From a virus, in IMG/VR virus record IMGVR_UViG_3300028608_000033, positions 1 through 41,862 of that record: 41,862 nt of DNA. One strand, 5' to 3'. Under the pieces are notes generated by a model, which had not been told where the DNA came from, made no database searches, and saw only the letters and a program-made list of their open reading frames with translations. Below, piece after piece: positions 27,656 to 33,833 of this stretch; position 1 is the first letter of the stretch; each line of letters opens with the position of its first letter. The translations under genes were made by a program, and so were the position numbers.

Positions 27656-28953
27656 TGCCAATCTCAGGGTACGACGTCATTGAGTACGCCAAGCAGTTCA
27701 TCGGGACGCCGTACGTCTGGGGCGGCAACAGCCTAACTGAGGGCGTGGATTGCTCCGGCCTGACTCAGCTGGTGCTCAAGCATTTCGGCATCAACATCAG
27801 CGACACCACCTTCACCCAGATCGGCGAGGGTAAGGGTGTCAAGATGAACGAGCTTCAGGTCGGAGACCTCGTCTTCTTCGACAACACCACCAAGTGGGAC
27901 GGGCCGGACCATGTCGCCTTCTACATCGGGGACGGCAAGATCCTGCACGCACCACGACCTGGCTCCTCCGTGAGGATCGGAAACCTCGCAGACCAGGAGG
28001 GCTTCATCGGTGGGCGCAGGATGGCTGGCATGGTCGGAGGCGACACCGCCTCCGACTGGGAGCCTGGAGCGGATAACCCGCTACCGAAGCTGGACCCGGA
28101 GGCGCTGGCCTCCGAGTACGGCTGGGCCTACTCGTTCCTCAAGTCCATCCCCGAGGTGGGCTCGATCTTCGACTCCTACGTCAAGGAGAACTGGGACAAG
28201 AACAAGTTCCAGGCCAAGCTGCGTGAGACCAAGTGGTGGCAGGAGAACTCCGACACCATGCGCCAGGCGCAGCAGGAGAAGATGACCGACCCTGCGACGT
28301 TCGGCGCCAAGGTCGAGGCCGTTAAGATCCAGATCCAGCAGCTCGCTGCGGAGATGGGCGCGATGATCCCGACCGACAAGCTGGGCAAGTTCGCTGAGCA
28401 GGCCATCCAGACGGGCATGGATGATGCCCTTCTCCGCAACCTGCTCGGTCAGTATGTGACCTTCTCGGACAAGGCGACCCTTACGGGTCGCGCTGGAATG
28501 TTCGAGAGGTCCATGAAGGAGTTCGCGTACCAGCAGGGCGTGACCCTGGACAAGCAGACCATCAAGAACCAGGCTCAGCTGGTGGCTCGCGGTCTGGGTA
28601 CGCAGGAAGACTTCATGAACCAGATCACGGAGCAGGCGGCGTCGGCGTTCCCCGCCTACGCTGACCAGCTGCGGGCTGGTCAGACCATGAGGCAGATCGC
28701 CTCTCCGTACATCCAGCAGCTAGCAGACGACCTAGAGATGCCCGACTCGGCATTCGGCCTGAGCGACCCGCTCATCAAGCGGGCGCTCAACGGACTGAGC
28801 GCTGACGGTAAGCCTGTAGGTATGAGTATCACCGACTTCCAGGCGGTGACTCGCAACGACCCACGCTGGCGTAACACCGCCAAGGCGCAGAACCAGGTCA
28901 TGAGTACCGGAATGCAAATCCTCAAGGACATGGGACTCGTCGGAGGTAAGTAG
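27655..28953 (+). CDS. NlpC/P60 endopeptidase fused to shared ejection domain
   Basis: A 432-residue two-part protein. The N-terminal NlpC/P60 domain (about 1-125) has the triad C33 (VDCSGL), H86 (PDHVAFY) and H98; these enzymes cut peptide stems of the cell wall. After a linker, residues about 145-432 are a helical domain that is clearly shared with the next gene (for example FQAKLRETKW at 185-194 here). Its ATG overlaps the preceding TAA (TAATG). The enzyme probably opens the wall during DNA entry, the shared domain anchoring it in the virion core. Confidence 0.85.
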   Translation: MPISGYDVIEYAKQFIGTPYVWGGNSLTEGVDCSGLTQLVLKHFGINISDTTFTQIGEGKGVKMNELQVGDLVFFDNTTKWDGPDHVAFYIGDGKILHAPRPGSSVRIGNLADQEGFIGGRRMAGMVGGDTASDWEPGADNPLPKLDPEALASEYGWAYSFLKSIPEVGSIFDSYVKENWDKNKFQAKLRETKWWQENSDTMRQAQQEKMTDPATFGAKVEAVKIQIQQLAAEMGAMIPTDKLGKFAEQAIQTGMDDALLRNLLGQYVTFSDKATLTGRAGMFERSMKEFAYQQGVTLDKQTIKNQAQLVARGLGTQEDFMNQITEQAASAFPAYADQLRAGQTMRQIASPYIQQLADDLEMPDSAFGLSDPLIKRALNGLSADGKPVGMSITDFQAVTRNDPRWRNTAKAQNQVMSTGMQILKDMGLVGGK

Positions 28954-30248
28954 TGTCCATCACCTTCGAGCAGTTCTTCGCGTCAATCATTGCCCAGGAG
29001 TCCGGCGGAGACTATGGTGCCATCGGTCAGCCGACACGCTATGGCACCGCCTACGGCAAGTATCAGGTCCTTGACTCCAACATCCCGAGCTGGACCAGGC
29101 AGTACTACGGCAAGAGCCTCACGCCTCAGCAGTTCCTGAACAACAGGGCTGCGCAGGATGCGGTGGCCAGGGGCAAGCTGAAGTCGCTGTTCAACAAGCA
29201 CGGCGCCCGAGGCGCCGCAGCTGCGTGGTACTCGGGTAACGCCAGCCTGCACATGAGCACTAGGCCACAGCAGGGCGGCCCGTCCATCAAGCAGTATGTA
29301 GACGAAGTGATCAGCCGGGCAGGTGGACTGCCCGCTGACGCTTCACCCAACACGAGCGAAGGGAGTGGCACGGTGCCGAAGCTCGACATGGCGACTCTCG
29401 CCGAGGAATATGGCTTCACCTCCTCGATGCTCAACGCGGTGCCCGAGCTGAAGAAGCTCTTCCAGGACATGATCTCCGGAGGGTGGGAGAAGCCCATGTT
29501 CCAGGCGAAGCTTCGCGAGACGAAGTGGTTCAAGGGCCTGGCTGACACTGAGCGACAGTTCATCACGCTCAAGTACACCGACCCCGCCACCGCCAGGCAG
29601 AAGACCGATCAGGCGCTCATCAAGATCACCCAGATGGCCAAGCAGCTCGGACTCACTGGCAAGTACGACGACTCCGCCTTCCTGAAGACCTACGCCTACA
29701 ACATGGTGGCGAAGGGCTGGGACGAGGGGCGTATCAGGTACGAGCTTGCTCGCTACCTCAACCCCAACCTGAAGACGCATACCGGCGAGGCCGGTGCTGC
29801 GTGGGACGAGATTGACAACTATGCCTACGGCATGGGTGTGAAGCTCTCGGATTCCTGGATCAAGACCAGGGCGGTCAACATCGTCCGTGGCATGGGGTCC
29901 GTGCAGGACGTCAAGAACGAGATCAACAACCTGGCCAAGGCTCAGTTCCCTCAGTGGTCCAAGCAGATCGACGGCGGCCAGAGCGTGGCTGACATCGCCA
30001 GCCCGTACATGTCCAGCATGGTGCAGATCCTTGAACTGCCCGCCGGGCAGGTCAACCTGTTCGACCCCACGATCAAGAAGGCGCTCTCGTACACCAACCC
30101 TGTCGGCATGAAAAAGGAAGCCATGCCGATGTGGGAGTTCGAGAACCAGCTACGCAGTGATGCGCGCTGGAAGAAGACGAAGAACGCCCAGGACTCCCTG
30201 ATGCAGGTAGCTCATCAGGTACTAGCAGACTTTGGAGTGAAGTACTGA
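28953..30248 (+). CDS. lysozyme/transglycosylase-like domain fused to shared ejection domain
   Basis: A 431-residue paralogue of the preceding protein with another enzyme at the front. Residues about 1-105 resemble a lytic transglycosylase/lysozyme: E16 in AQESGGDYGAIG, then AYGKYQVL and an AAAWYSG segment near the end of the domain. Glycan cleavage is expected. Residues about 143-431 repeat the shared domain (FQAKLRETKW at 183-192). The GTG start overlaps the upstream TAG (TAGTG). The two proteins would cut both peptide and glycan parts of the wall during entry. Confidence 0.8.
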   Translation: MSITFEQFFASIIAQESGGDYGAIGQPTRYGTAYGKYQVLDSNIPSWTRQYYGKSLTPQQFLNNRAAQDAVARGKLKSLFNKHGARGAAAAWYSGNASLHMSTRPQQGGPSIKQYVDEVISRAGGLPADASPNTSEGSGTVPKLDMATLAEEYGFTSSMLNAVPELKKLFQDMISGGWEKPMFQAKLRETKWFKGLADTERQFITLKYTDPATARQKTDQALIKITQMAKQLGLTGKYDDSAFLKTYAYNMVAKGWDEGRIRYELARYLNPNLKTHTGEAGAAWDEIDNYAYGMGVKLSDSWIKTRAVNIVRGMGSVQDVKNEINNLAKAQFPQWSKQIDGGQSVADIASPYMSSMVQILELPAGQVNLFDPTIKKALSYTNPVGMKKEAMPMWEFENQLRSDARWKKTKNAQDSLMQVAHQVLADFGVKY

Positions 30249-31192
30249 TGGCAACCAAGAAGGCTGCGAGCGCCATGCCGAGGCGCGCATCGAACGCCAT
30301 GCCCGCCAGGGTTGCGCGCGCAGTCAAGATCCCAACCCCCAAGCTGGACACCAGGCCGCAGTGGGAGAAGAATCTCTCCGGACCGCAGCGTGACGCCTAC
30401 CTGGCGATCACGAACCTGTTCAAGTCCTACGGACTGGGGACCCTCTCCACCAAGATCTTCGAGTTCGTGAAGAACGGCTACTCCGCCGACACGATCTCGA
30501 TCCTGCTACAGGAGACGCCGGAGTACAAGAAGCGCTTCGCTGGCAACGAGGCCCGCAGGAAGGCGGGCCTCAACGTCCTGTCTCCTGGTGAGTACATCTC
30601 CGTGGAGAACAGCTACAGGCAGATCATGAAGCAGGCTGGCCTGCCCATCGGGTTCTATGACACCAACGAGGACTTCGCTGGCTTCATCGGCAACGACCTG
30701 TCACCGACGGAGCTGAAGGAGCGAGCCGACCTTGCAGTTCAGGCGACCGCACTGGCGGCGCCTGAGTACAAGCAGGCCCTGCGTCAGATGGGTATCAGCG
30801 ACTCGGAGATGACTGCGTACTGGATCAACCAGTCCAAGTCTCTCCCCTTCCTCCAGAAGACGGCCGCTACTGCGGCCATCGGGGCCGAGGCGCTACAGCA
30901 CAAGCTGACGTTCGATAAGACATACGCCGAGAACCTGGTGACCCAGGGCGTGACTGGGCAGCAGGCAGCCGAGGGATACGCTCGGATCGCCCAGGAGTTC
31001 AGCGGTCTTCAGACTCTCGGCCAGATCTACGGCAACGCATGGACTCAGCGCCAGGCTGAGCAGGGTACGTTCCTCGGAGACGCGCAGGCTACGCGCCAGC
31101 GCGCCAGGCTGATCAGCAACGAAGGCGCACAGTTCGGCGGATCCACCGGAGCCGCACGAGGCGGACTTGCGCAGCGTGGCGGACAGGTGTAA
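30248..31192 (+). CDS. virion protein, ejection group (314 aa)
   Basis: A 314-residue protein with a basic N terminus (about 1-30), then a helical region (ITNLFKSYGLGTLSTKIFEF; TPEYKKRFAGNEARRKAGL) that resembles the opening of the shared domain in the two preceding proteins, and a Gly/Gln-rich tail. The ATG overlaps the upstream TGA (TGATG). Last gene before the tRNA block. Probably the fifth member of the core/ejection assembly. Confidence 0.7.
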   Translation: MATKKAASAMPRRASNAMPARVARAVKIPTPKLDTRPQWEKNLSGPQRDAYLAITNLFKSYGLGTLSTKIFEFVKNGYSADTISILLQETPEYKKRFAGNEARRKAGLNVLSPGEYISVENSYRQIMKQAGLPIGFYDTNEDFAGFIGNDLSPTELKERADLAVQATALAAPEYKQALRQMGISDSEMTAYWINQSKSLPFLQKTAATAAIGAEALQHKLTFDKTYAENLVTQGVTGQQAAEGYARIAQEFSGLQTLGQIYGNAWTQRQAEQGTFLGDAQATRQRARLISNEGAQFGGSTGAARGGLAQRGGQV

Positions 31193-31207
31193 TGTAGTTG
31201 CAGTCGG

Positions 31208-31223
31208 CGGAGCTGTAGCTCCG
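31208..31223 (+). terminator. hairpin between ejection genes and tRNAs
   Basis: CGGAGC/GCTCCG with a TGTA loop lies 15 nt after the stop at 31192 and 8 nt before the first tRNA. It may be a weak terminator or an RNA-processing signal. Confidence 0.45.
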
Positions 31224-31231
31224 TCGGCCAT

Positions 31232-31302
31232 CTGGGTGTAGTGAAATGGTATAACGCCTGCCTTGGGAGCAGGTGATGGAGGTTCGATTCCTCCCATCCG
31301 GA
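31232..31302 (+). tRNA. tRNA-Pro(UGG)
   Basis: Anticodon stem CCTGC/GCAGG, loop CTTGGGA. Acceptor CTGGGTG/CATCCGG with A73; C1-G72 plus A73 are proline features. T loop TTCGATT. CCA not encoded. Confidence 0.88.
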
Positions 31303-31340
31303 CCGGCTGATGGGGTCTCAGCCTAAACAAGGCCCCACCC

Positions 31341-31411
31341 GCCTCACTGATGTAGTGGTAACATACCAGTCTTCCAAACTGGGATCGCCGGTTCGAACCC
31401 GGCGTGAGGCT
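31341..31411 (+). tRNA. tRNA-Gly(UCC)
   Basis: Acceptor GCCTCAC/GTGAGGC is fully paired with U73. Anticodon stem CCAGT/ACTGG, loop CTTCCAA. T arm regular. Confidence 0.9.
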
Positions 31412-31412
31412 C

Positions 31413-31484
31413 TGGACGGTGGTGTAACGGTAACACGCTGGCCTCATAAGCCAGAAGCTGAGGGTTCGACTCCCTCCTGTCCCA
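31413..31484 (+). tRNA. tRNA-Met(CAU), initiator-like end
   Basis: Anticodon stem CTGGC/GCCAG, loop CTCATAA. Acceptor TGGACGG/CTGTCCC leaves position 1-72 (T-C) unpaired, which is an initiator feature, while the anticodon stem has two rather than three of the initiator G-C pairs. Could be initiator, elongator or a lysidine-modified Ile tRNA. Confidence 0.85.
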
Positions 31485-31487
31485 CTC

Positions 31488-31558
31488 ATTGGTCAGCGTA
31501 GGCTGTGCCGGTCGGTCTCCAAAACCGTACCGTAGGGGTTCGAATCCCCTGGCCTTTG
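31488..31558 (+). tRNA. tRNA-Trp(CCA), weak D arm
   Basis: Anticodon loop CTCCAAA on a CGGT/ACCG stem, T arm AGGGG/CCCCT with TTCGAAT, G73 and an encoded CCA (31559-31561). The acceptor has two mismatches and no proper D stem can be drawn, so it may be decayed. Confidence 0.65.
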
Positions 31559-31562
31559 CCAA

Positions 31563-31633
31563 TGCTCCTTGGTGTAACGGCAGCACAAGAGGCTCTGAAC
31601 CTCTTGGTCTTGGTTCGAATCCAGGGGGAGCAG
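31563..31633 (+). tRNA. tRNA-Gln(CUG)
   Basis: Acceptor TGCTCCT/GGGAGCA with G73. Anticodon stem AGAGG/CCTCT, loop CTCTGAA. T loop TTCGAAT. Confidence 0.9.
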
Positions 31634-31637
31634 CAAC

Positions 31638-31679
31638 GGATCGTCTGACGACGATCCTCAAGCCGGACATGAGTCCGGC
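31638..31679 (+). other. two hairpins between tRNA-Gln and tRNA-Ser
   Basis: GGATCGTC/GACGATCC with a TGAC loop (31638-31657) and GCCGGAC/GTCCGGC with an ATGA loop (31662-31679). Both are strong and could guide tRNA processing or termination. Confidence 0.5.
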
Positions 31680-31683
31680 GCTT

Positions 31684-31766
31684 GGAGGGTGGCGCGGGTT
31701 GGTCCGCAAGCGGTCTCGAAAACCGTGCCAGGTTCACGCCTGAGGGTTCGACTCCTTCACTTTCCG
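31684..31766 (+). tRNA. tRNA-Ser(CGA)
   Basis: Class II tRNA with long variable arm. Acceptor GGAGGGT/ACTTTCC, G73. Anticodon stem CGGT/ACCG, loop CTCGAAA. Confidence 0.9.
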
Positions 31767-31770
31767 CTCT

Positions 31771-31852
31771 GGAAGATGTGGCCCGTGGGGGCCACCTCCC
31801 CTGCTAAGGGAGTTCGGGTTACGGCCCGGTGGTTCGACTCCACCTTCTTCCG
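31771..31852 (+). tRNA. tRNA-Ser(GCU)
   Basis: Class II tRNA with long variable arm. Acceptor GGAAGAT/TTCTTCC (last pair mismatched), G73. Anticodon stem CTCCC/GGGAG, loop CTGCTAA. Confidence 0.9.
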
Positions 31853-31856
31853 CCTT

Positions 31857-31934
31857 GGGTGTCAGGCGCTGGTGCGCCAGGGAGGCTGTAACCCTCTCGC
31901 TTCGGCATGGCAGGTTCGACTCCTGCGGCACTCA
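31857..31934 (+). tRNA. tRNA-Tyr(GUA)
   Basis: Acceptor GGGTGTC/GGCACTC, A73. Anticodon stem GGAGG/CCTCT, loop CTGTAAC. Extended variable arm as expected for bacterial Tyr. Confidence 0.88.
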
Positions 31935-31935
31935 C

Positions 31936-32003
31936 TGTCCTGGACCACTTGGAGTGGGGCTCGCCTGCAAAGCGAGCCATCCGGTTCGAATCCGGCAGGG
32001 CCT
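31936..32003 (+). tRNA. tRNA-Cys(GCA), shortened T stem
   Basis: Anticodon stem CTCGC/GCGAG, loop CTGCAAA; D stem CCAC/GTGG. The acceptor pairs at six positions with a T-C mismatch at 1-72, and the T stem shows four pairs (CCGG/CCGG) rather than five. U73 fits Cys. Confidence 0.75.
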
Positions 32004-32004
32004 C

Positions 32005-32072
32005 GGGTCCCGTCAAGGTGACAGGCTGGTCTTGCAAACCGGCTCAGGAGGGTTCGATTCCCTCGGGTTCCA
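32005..32072 (+). tRNA. tRNA-Ala(UGC)
   Basis: Anticodon stem CTGGT/ACCGG, loop CTTGCAA. The acceptor GGGTCCC/GGGTTCC has the G3-U70 wobble that marks alanine tRNAs, with A73. The D arm is unusually short. Confidence 0.85.
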
Positions 32073-32073
32073 C

Positions 32074-32145
32074 TCGGTCATAGTTCAATGGTTAGAACTC
32101 CACTCTGATACAGTGGTGACCACGGTTCGACTCCGTGTGACCGTA
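32074..32145 (+). tRNA. tRNA-Ile(GAU)
   Basis: Anticodon stem CCACT/AGTGG, loop CTGATAC. D stem GTTC/GAAC. Acceptor TCGGTCA/TGACCGT with an unpaired 1-72 (T-T), A73. Confidence 0.87.
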
Positions 32146-32148
32146 CTT

Positions 32149-32220
32149 GCGTCTGTAGTTCAAAGGCAGAGCCTCTGGTTGTCAACCAGATGGGTGTGGG
32201 TTCAAGTCCCATCAGGCGCG
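32149..32220 (+). tRNA. tRNA-Asp(GUC)
   Basis: Acceptor GCGTCTG/CAGGCGC, G73. Anticodon stem TCTGG/CCAGA, loop TTGTCAA. T loop TTCAAGT. Confidence 0.9.
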
Positions 32221-32224
32221 CTTT

Positions 32225-32297
32225 GGTCCTCTAGCCCAACGGTAGAGGCACTGGTCTTAGGAGCCAGGCAGTCTCGGTTCGAATCCGAGGGGGACTA
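32225..32297 (+). tRNA. tRNA with UAG anticodon (Leu), short variable loop
   Basis: Acceptor GGTCCTC/GGGGACT with wobbles, A73 and encoded CCA (32298-32300). Anticodon stem CTGGT/GCCAG, loop CTTAGGA. By anticodon it is leucine (CUA codons), but the variable loop is only about five bases, whereas bacterial leucine tRNAs are class II. Confidence 0.75.
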
Positions 32298-32332
32298 CCA
32301 GGCCGGGCACCCCCAAGGTGTACCGACCGTTA

Positions 32333-32355
32333 ACCACCCGCTTGGGGCGGGTGGT
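32333..32355 (+). terminator. 9-bp hairpin between tRNA-Leu and tRNA-Glu
   Basis: ACCACCCGC/GCGGGTGGT with a 5-nt loop, followed by CTTGC. Possible partial terminator or processing stem inside the tRNA operon. Confidence 0.5.
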
Positions 32356-32358
32356 CTT

Positions 32359-32430
32359 GCTCCACTCGTCTAGTGGTCTGGACACTCGGTTCTCACCCGA
32401 GAGGTGAGGGTTCAATCCCCTCGTGGAGTA
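32359..32430 (+). tRNA. tRNA-Glu(CUC)
   Basis: Acceptor GCTCCAC/GTGGAGT, A73. Anticodon stem CTCGG/CCGAG, loop TTCTCAC. T loop TTCAATC. Confidence 0.9.
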
Positions 32431-32477
32431 CGAGGCCCATGTGGCGCTGCATTATCGTTGGGTGTGCAGCACGAACG

Positions 32478-32499
32478 AGCCCGGCCCGGAAGCCGGGCT
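32478..32499 (+). other. hairpin between tRNA-Glu and tRNA-Phe
   Basis: AGCCCGGC/GCCGGGCT with a 6-nt loop lies in an 81-nt tRNA-free gap. A weaker GCTGC/GCAGC pair precedes it. No gene is seen in the gap. Confidence 0.45.
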
Positions 32500-32511
32500 A
32501 GCCCTTCCCAA

Positions 32512-32583
32512 GCCCTACTAGCTCATTGGCAGAGCGGCCGGTTGAAACCCGGCAGGTACGTGGTTCGATTCCACGGTTCGGCA
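32512..32583 (+). tRNA. tRNA-Phe(GAA)
   Basis: Anticodon stem GCCGG/CCGGC, loop TTGAAAC. D stem GCTC/GAGC. Acceptor GCCCTAC/GTTCGGC has two internal mismatches, A73. Confidence 0.85.
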
Positions 32584-32585
32584 CT

Positions 32586-32656
32586 GTGACCTTAGCTCAA
32601 TAGCAGAGCGCCTGGCTGTGACCCAGGAGGCGAGGGAGCGTAACCCTCAGGCCACC
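32586..32656 (+). tRNA. tRNA-His(GUG), aberrant T loop
   Basis: Anticodon stem CCTGG/CCAGG, loop CTGTGAC. C73 fits histidine. Acceptor GTGACCT/AGGCCAC has one mismatch. The T stem GAGGG/CCCTC is intact but the loop is AGCGTAA, without the universal TTC. Confidence 0.75.
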
Positions 32657-32658
32657 CC

Positions 32659-32730
32659 ACCGCTGTCGTTCAACGGACAGGACACCATGCTACGAACGTG
32701 GTGATGGGGGTTCGATTCCCTCCAGCGGTA
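32659..32730 (+). tRNA. tRNA-Arg(ACG)
   Basis: Acceptor ACCGCTG/CAGCGGT fully paired, A73. Anticodon stem CCATG/CGTGG, loop CTACGAA; A34 would be converted to inosine. Confidence 0.9.
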
Positions 32731-32734
32731 CTCT

Positions 32735-32807
32735 GATCCAGTCGCACAGCGGCAGTGCAGTGGGCTCTTAACCCTTGTGAACGTCGGTTCGAATCCGACC
32801 TGGATCT
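32735..32807 (+). tRNA. tRNA-Lys(CUU)
   Basis: Acceptor GATCCAG/CTGGATC fully paired, U73. Anticodon loop CTCTTAA on a GGG/CCC stem with one mismatch above. Confidence 0.87.
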
Positions 32808-32811
32808 CTTC

Positions 32812-32883
32812 GCCCTTGTAGCTCAACGGTCAGAGCGCCTGTTTAGTAATCAGGTGATCGGGGTTCGATTCCTCGTAGGGGCT
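32812..32883 (+). tRNA. tRNA-Thr(AGU)
   Basis: Acceptor GCCCTTG/TAGGGGC, U73. Anticodon stem CCTG/CAGG plus a T-T mismatch, loop TTAGTAA. A34 in a threonine tRNA is unusual for bacteria. Confidence 0.85.
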
Positions 32884-32887
32884 CTCG

Positions 32888-32909
32888 GCGAGCAGTCACA
32901 ACTGCTCGC
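32888..32909 (+). other. hairpin between tRNA-Thr and tRNA-Asn
   Basis: GCGAGCAGT/ACTGCTCGC, 9 bp with a CACA loop. Confidence 0.5.
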
Positions 32910-32914
32910 ATCTA

Positions 32915-32986
32915 TGGTGTGTGGCCAAGTGGTAAGGCAGCGAGCTGTTAACTCGCAGAGCGCAGGTTCGATCCCTGCCACACCAG
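32915..32986 (+). tRNA. tRNA-Asn(GUU)
   Basis: Acceptor TGGTGTG/CACACCA fully paired, G73. Anticodon stem GCGAG/CTCGC, loop CTGTTAA. Confidence 0.9.
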
Positions 32987-32987
32987 C

Positions 32988-33054
32988 TGTCTCAGCAACG
33001 GATGCAGGCGCCCCTCCTAAGGGCGCCATCTCGGTTCGATTCCGAGTGGGACTA
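32988..33054 (+). tRNA. tRNA-Arg(CCU), minimal D arm
   Basis: Anticodon stem CGCCC/GGGCG, loop CTCCTAA. T arm CTCGG/CCGAG, A73 and encoded CCA (33055-33057). Acceptor TGTCTCA/TGGGACT with unpaired 1-72; the D arm is reduced to about three pairs (GCA/TGC). Confidence 0.8.
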
Positions 33055-33125
33055 CCAAGTGCGGGGCCAGGCGATGCAGGACTGGCTTAAACTACAGTGC
33101 AATACCAATACCGCGCCCGCAGCAC

Positions 33126-33196
33126 ACCCGGCTCGTCCAATGGGAGGGCCGCACTCTTACAAAGTGCAGACGGGGGTTCGATTCCCTCGCCGGGTA
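33126..33196 (+). tRNA. tRNA-Val(UAC)
   Basis: Acceptor ACCCGGC/GCCGGGT fully paired, A73 and encoded CCA (33197-33199). Anticodon stem GCACT/AGTGC, loop CTTACAA. Confidence 0.9.
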
Positions 33197-33260
33197 CCAG
33201 CACGCCAAGGTGGCAGGCAGTGCTTGTAACAGAAGACCACCACTACATCCGAACGAGCAC

Positions 33261-33287
33261 GAGCCAGCCTCCCCTAGGGGCTGGCTC
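33261..33287 (+). terminator. terminator of the tRNA block
   Basis: GAGCCAGCC pairs with GGCTGGCTC, with an alternative inner CCCC/GGGG pair, followed by TTCT. It lies between the last tRNA and the scaffold gene. Confidence 0.6.
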
Positions 33288-33317
33288 TTCTGGCGTTCAC
33301 AGCAACTAGGAGCATGC

Positions 33318-33809
33318 ATGAACTCGTGGGGTAACGACTACAGCGAGACTGACGGACAGCCCAACAACAACGACAACGGTTCGGGCGGTGGTCTCAGGCA
33401 GTTCGCGACTCAGGTGCAGCAGGAGAACAAGGCACTCAAGGATCAGCTGGCCGCGATCCAGAAGCGTCTCGACTCCCAGGCTGTCCAGTCCGTATTCGAC
33501 TCCGCAGGCGTCCCGGGGGCAGCAGCCCTGTACCAGGGCGACGCCGACCCGGCGAAGGTGAACGAGTGGATCACTACCATGAAGTCAGCCTTCGGCGCCT
33601 CGGGGGGTAACCCCTCGACTTCCACTGTCCCAGCAGAGCCTGCCCTCTCCCCGGAGCAGCAGGCACAGATGCAGCGCATGAACGAGGCGGGTGCCGCTGG
33701 CACCCCGCTCACGAGCATGGAGCAGGCACTGAACAACGCCGGACAGGTAGGCAATGTGAACGACCTGATCGCCAACTTCCAGGCTGCACAGCGCAGCCTA
33801 GGCGGGTAA
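33318..33809 (+). CDS. capsid scaffold-like protein
   Basis: A 163-residue acidic protein immediately before the major capsid gene. Its N terminus is Asn/Gly-rich and disordered, followed by a coiled coil (QVQQENKALKDQLAAIQKRL, about 33-52), then Pro/Ser and Gln/Ala-rich helices. Such composition and position match scaffolding proteins, which shape the procapsid. AGGAG stands 7 nt before the ATG. No protease domain is present, so a separate maturation protease, if any, lies elsewhere. Confidence 0.7.
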   Translation: MNSWGNDYSETDGQPNNNDNGSGGGLRQFATQVQQENKALKDQLAAIQKRLDSQAVQSVFDSAGVPGAAALYQGDADPAKVNEWITTMKSAFGASGGNPSTSTVPAEPALSPEQQAQMQRMNEAGAAGTPLTSMEQALNNAGQVGNVNDLIANFQAAQRSLGG

Positions 33810-33833
33810 GGTCCAACCTCCTAGGAGGACGTG

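Noticed and set aside
33058-33125. Possible extra tRNA between tRNA-Arg(CCU) and tRNA-Val
   Set aside because: A loop like GGCTTAAACT is present but there is no T arm and no acceptor pairing.
31200-33300. Regular spacing of similar motifs that could suggest a CRISPR array
   Set aside because: The repeated GGTTCGA segments are tRNA T arms; the units fold as cloverleafs.
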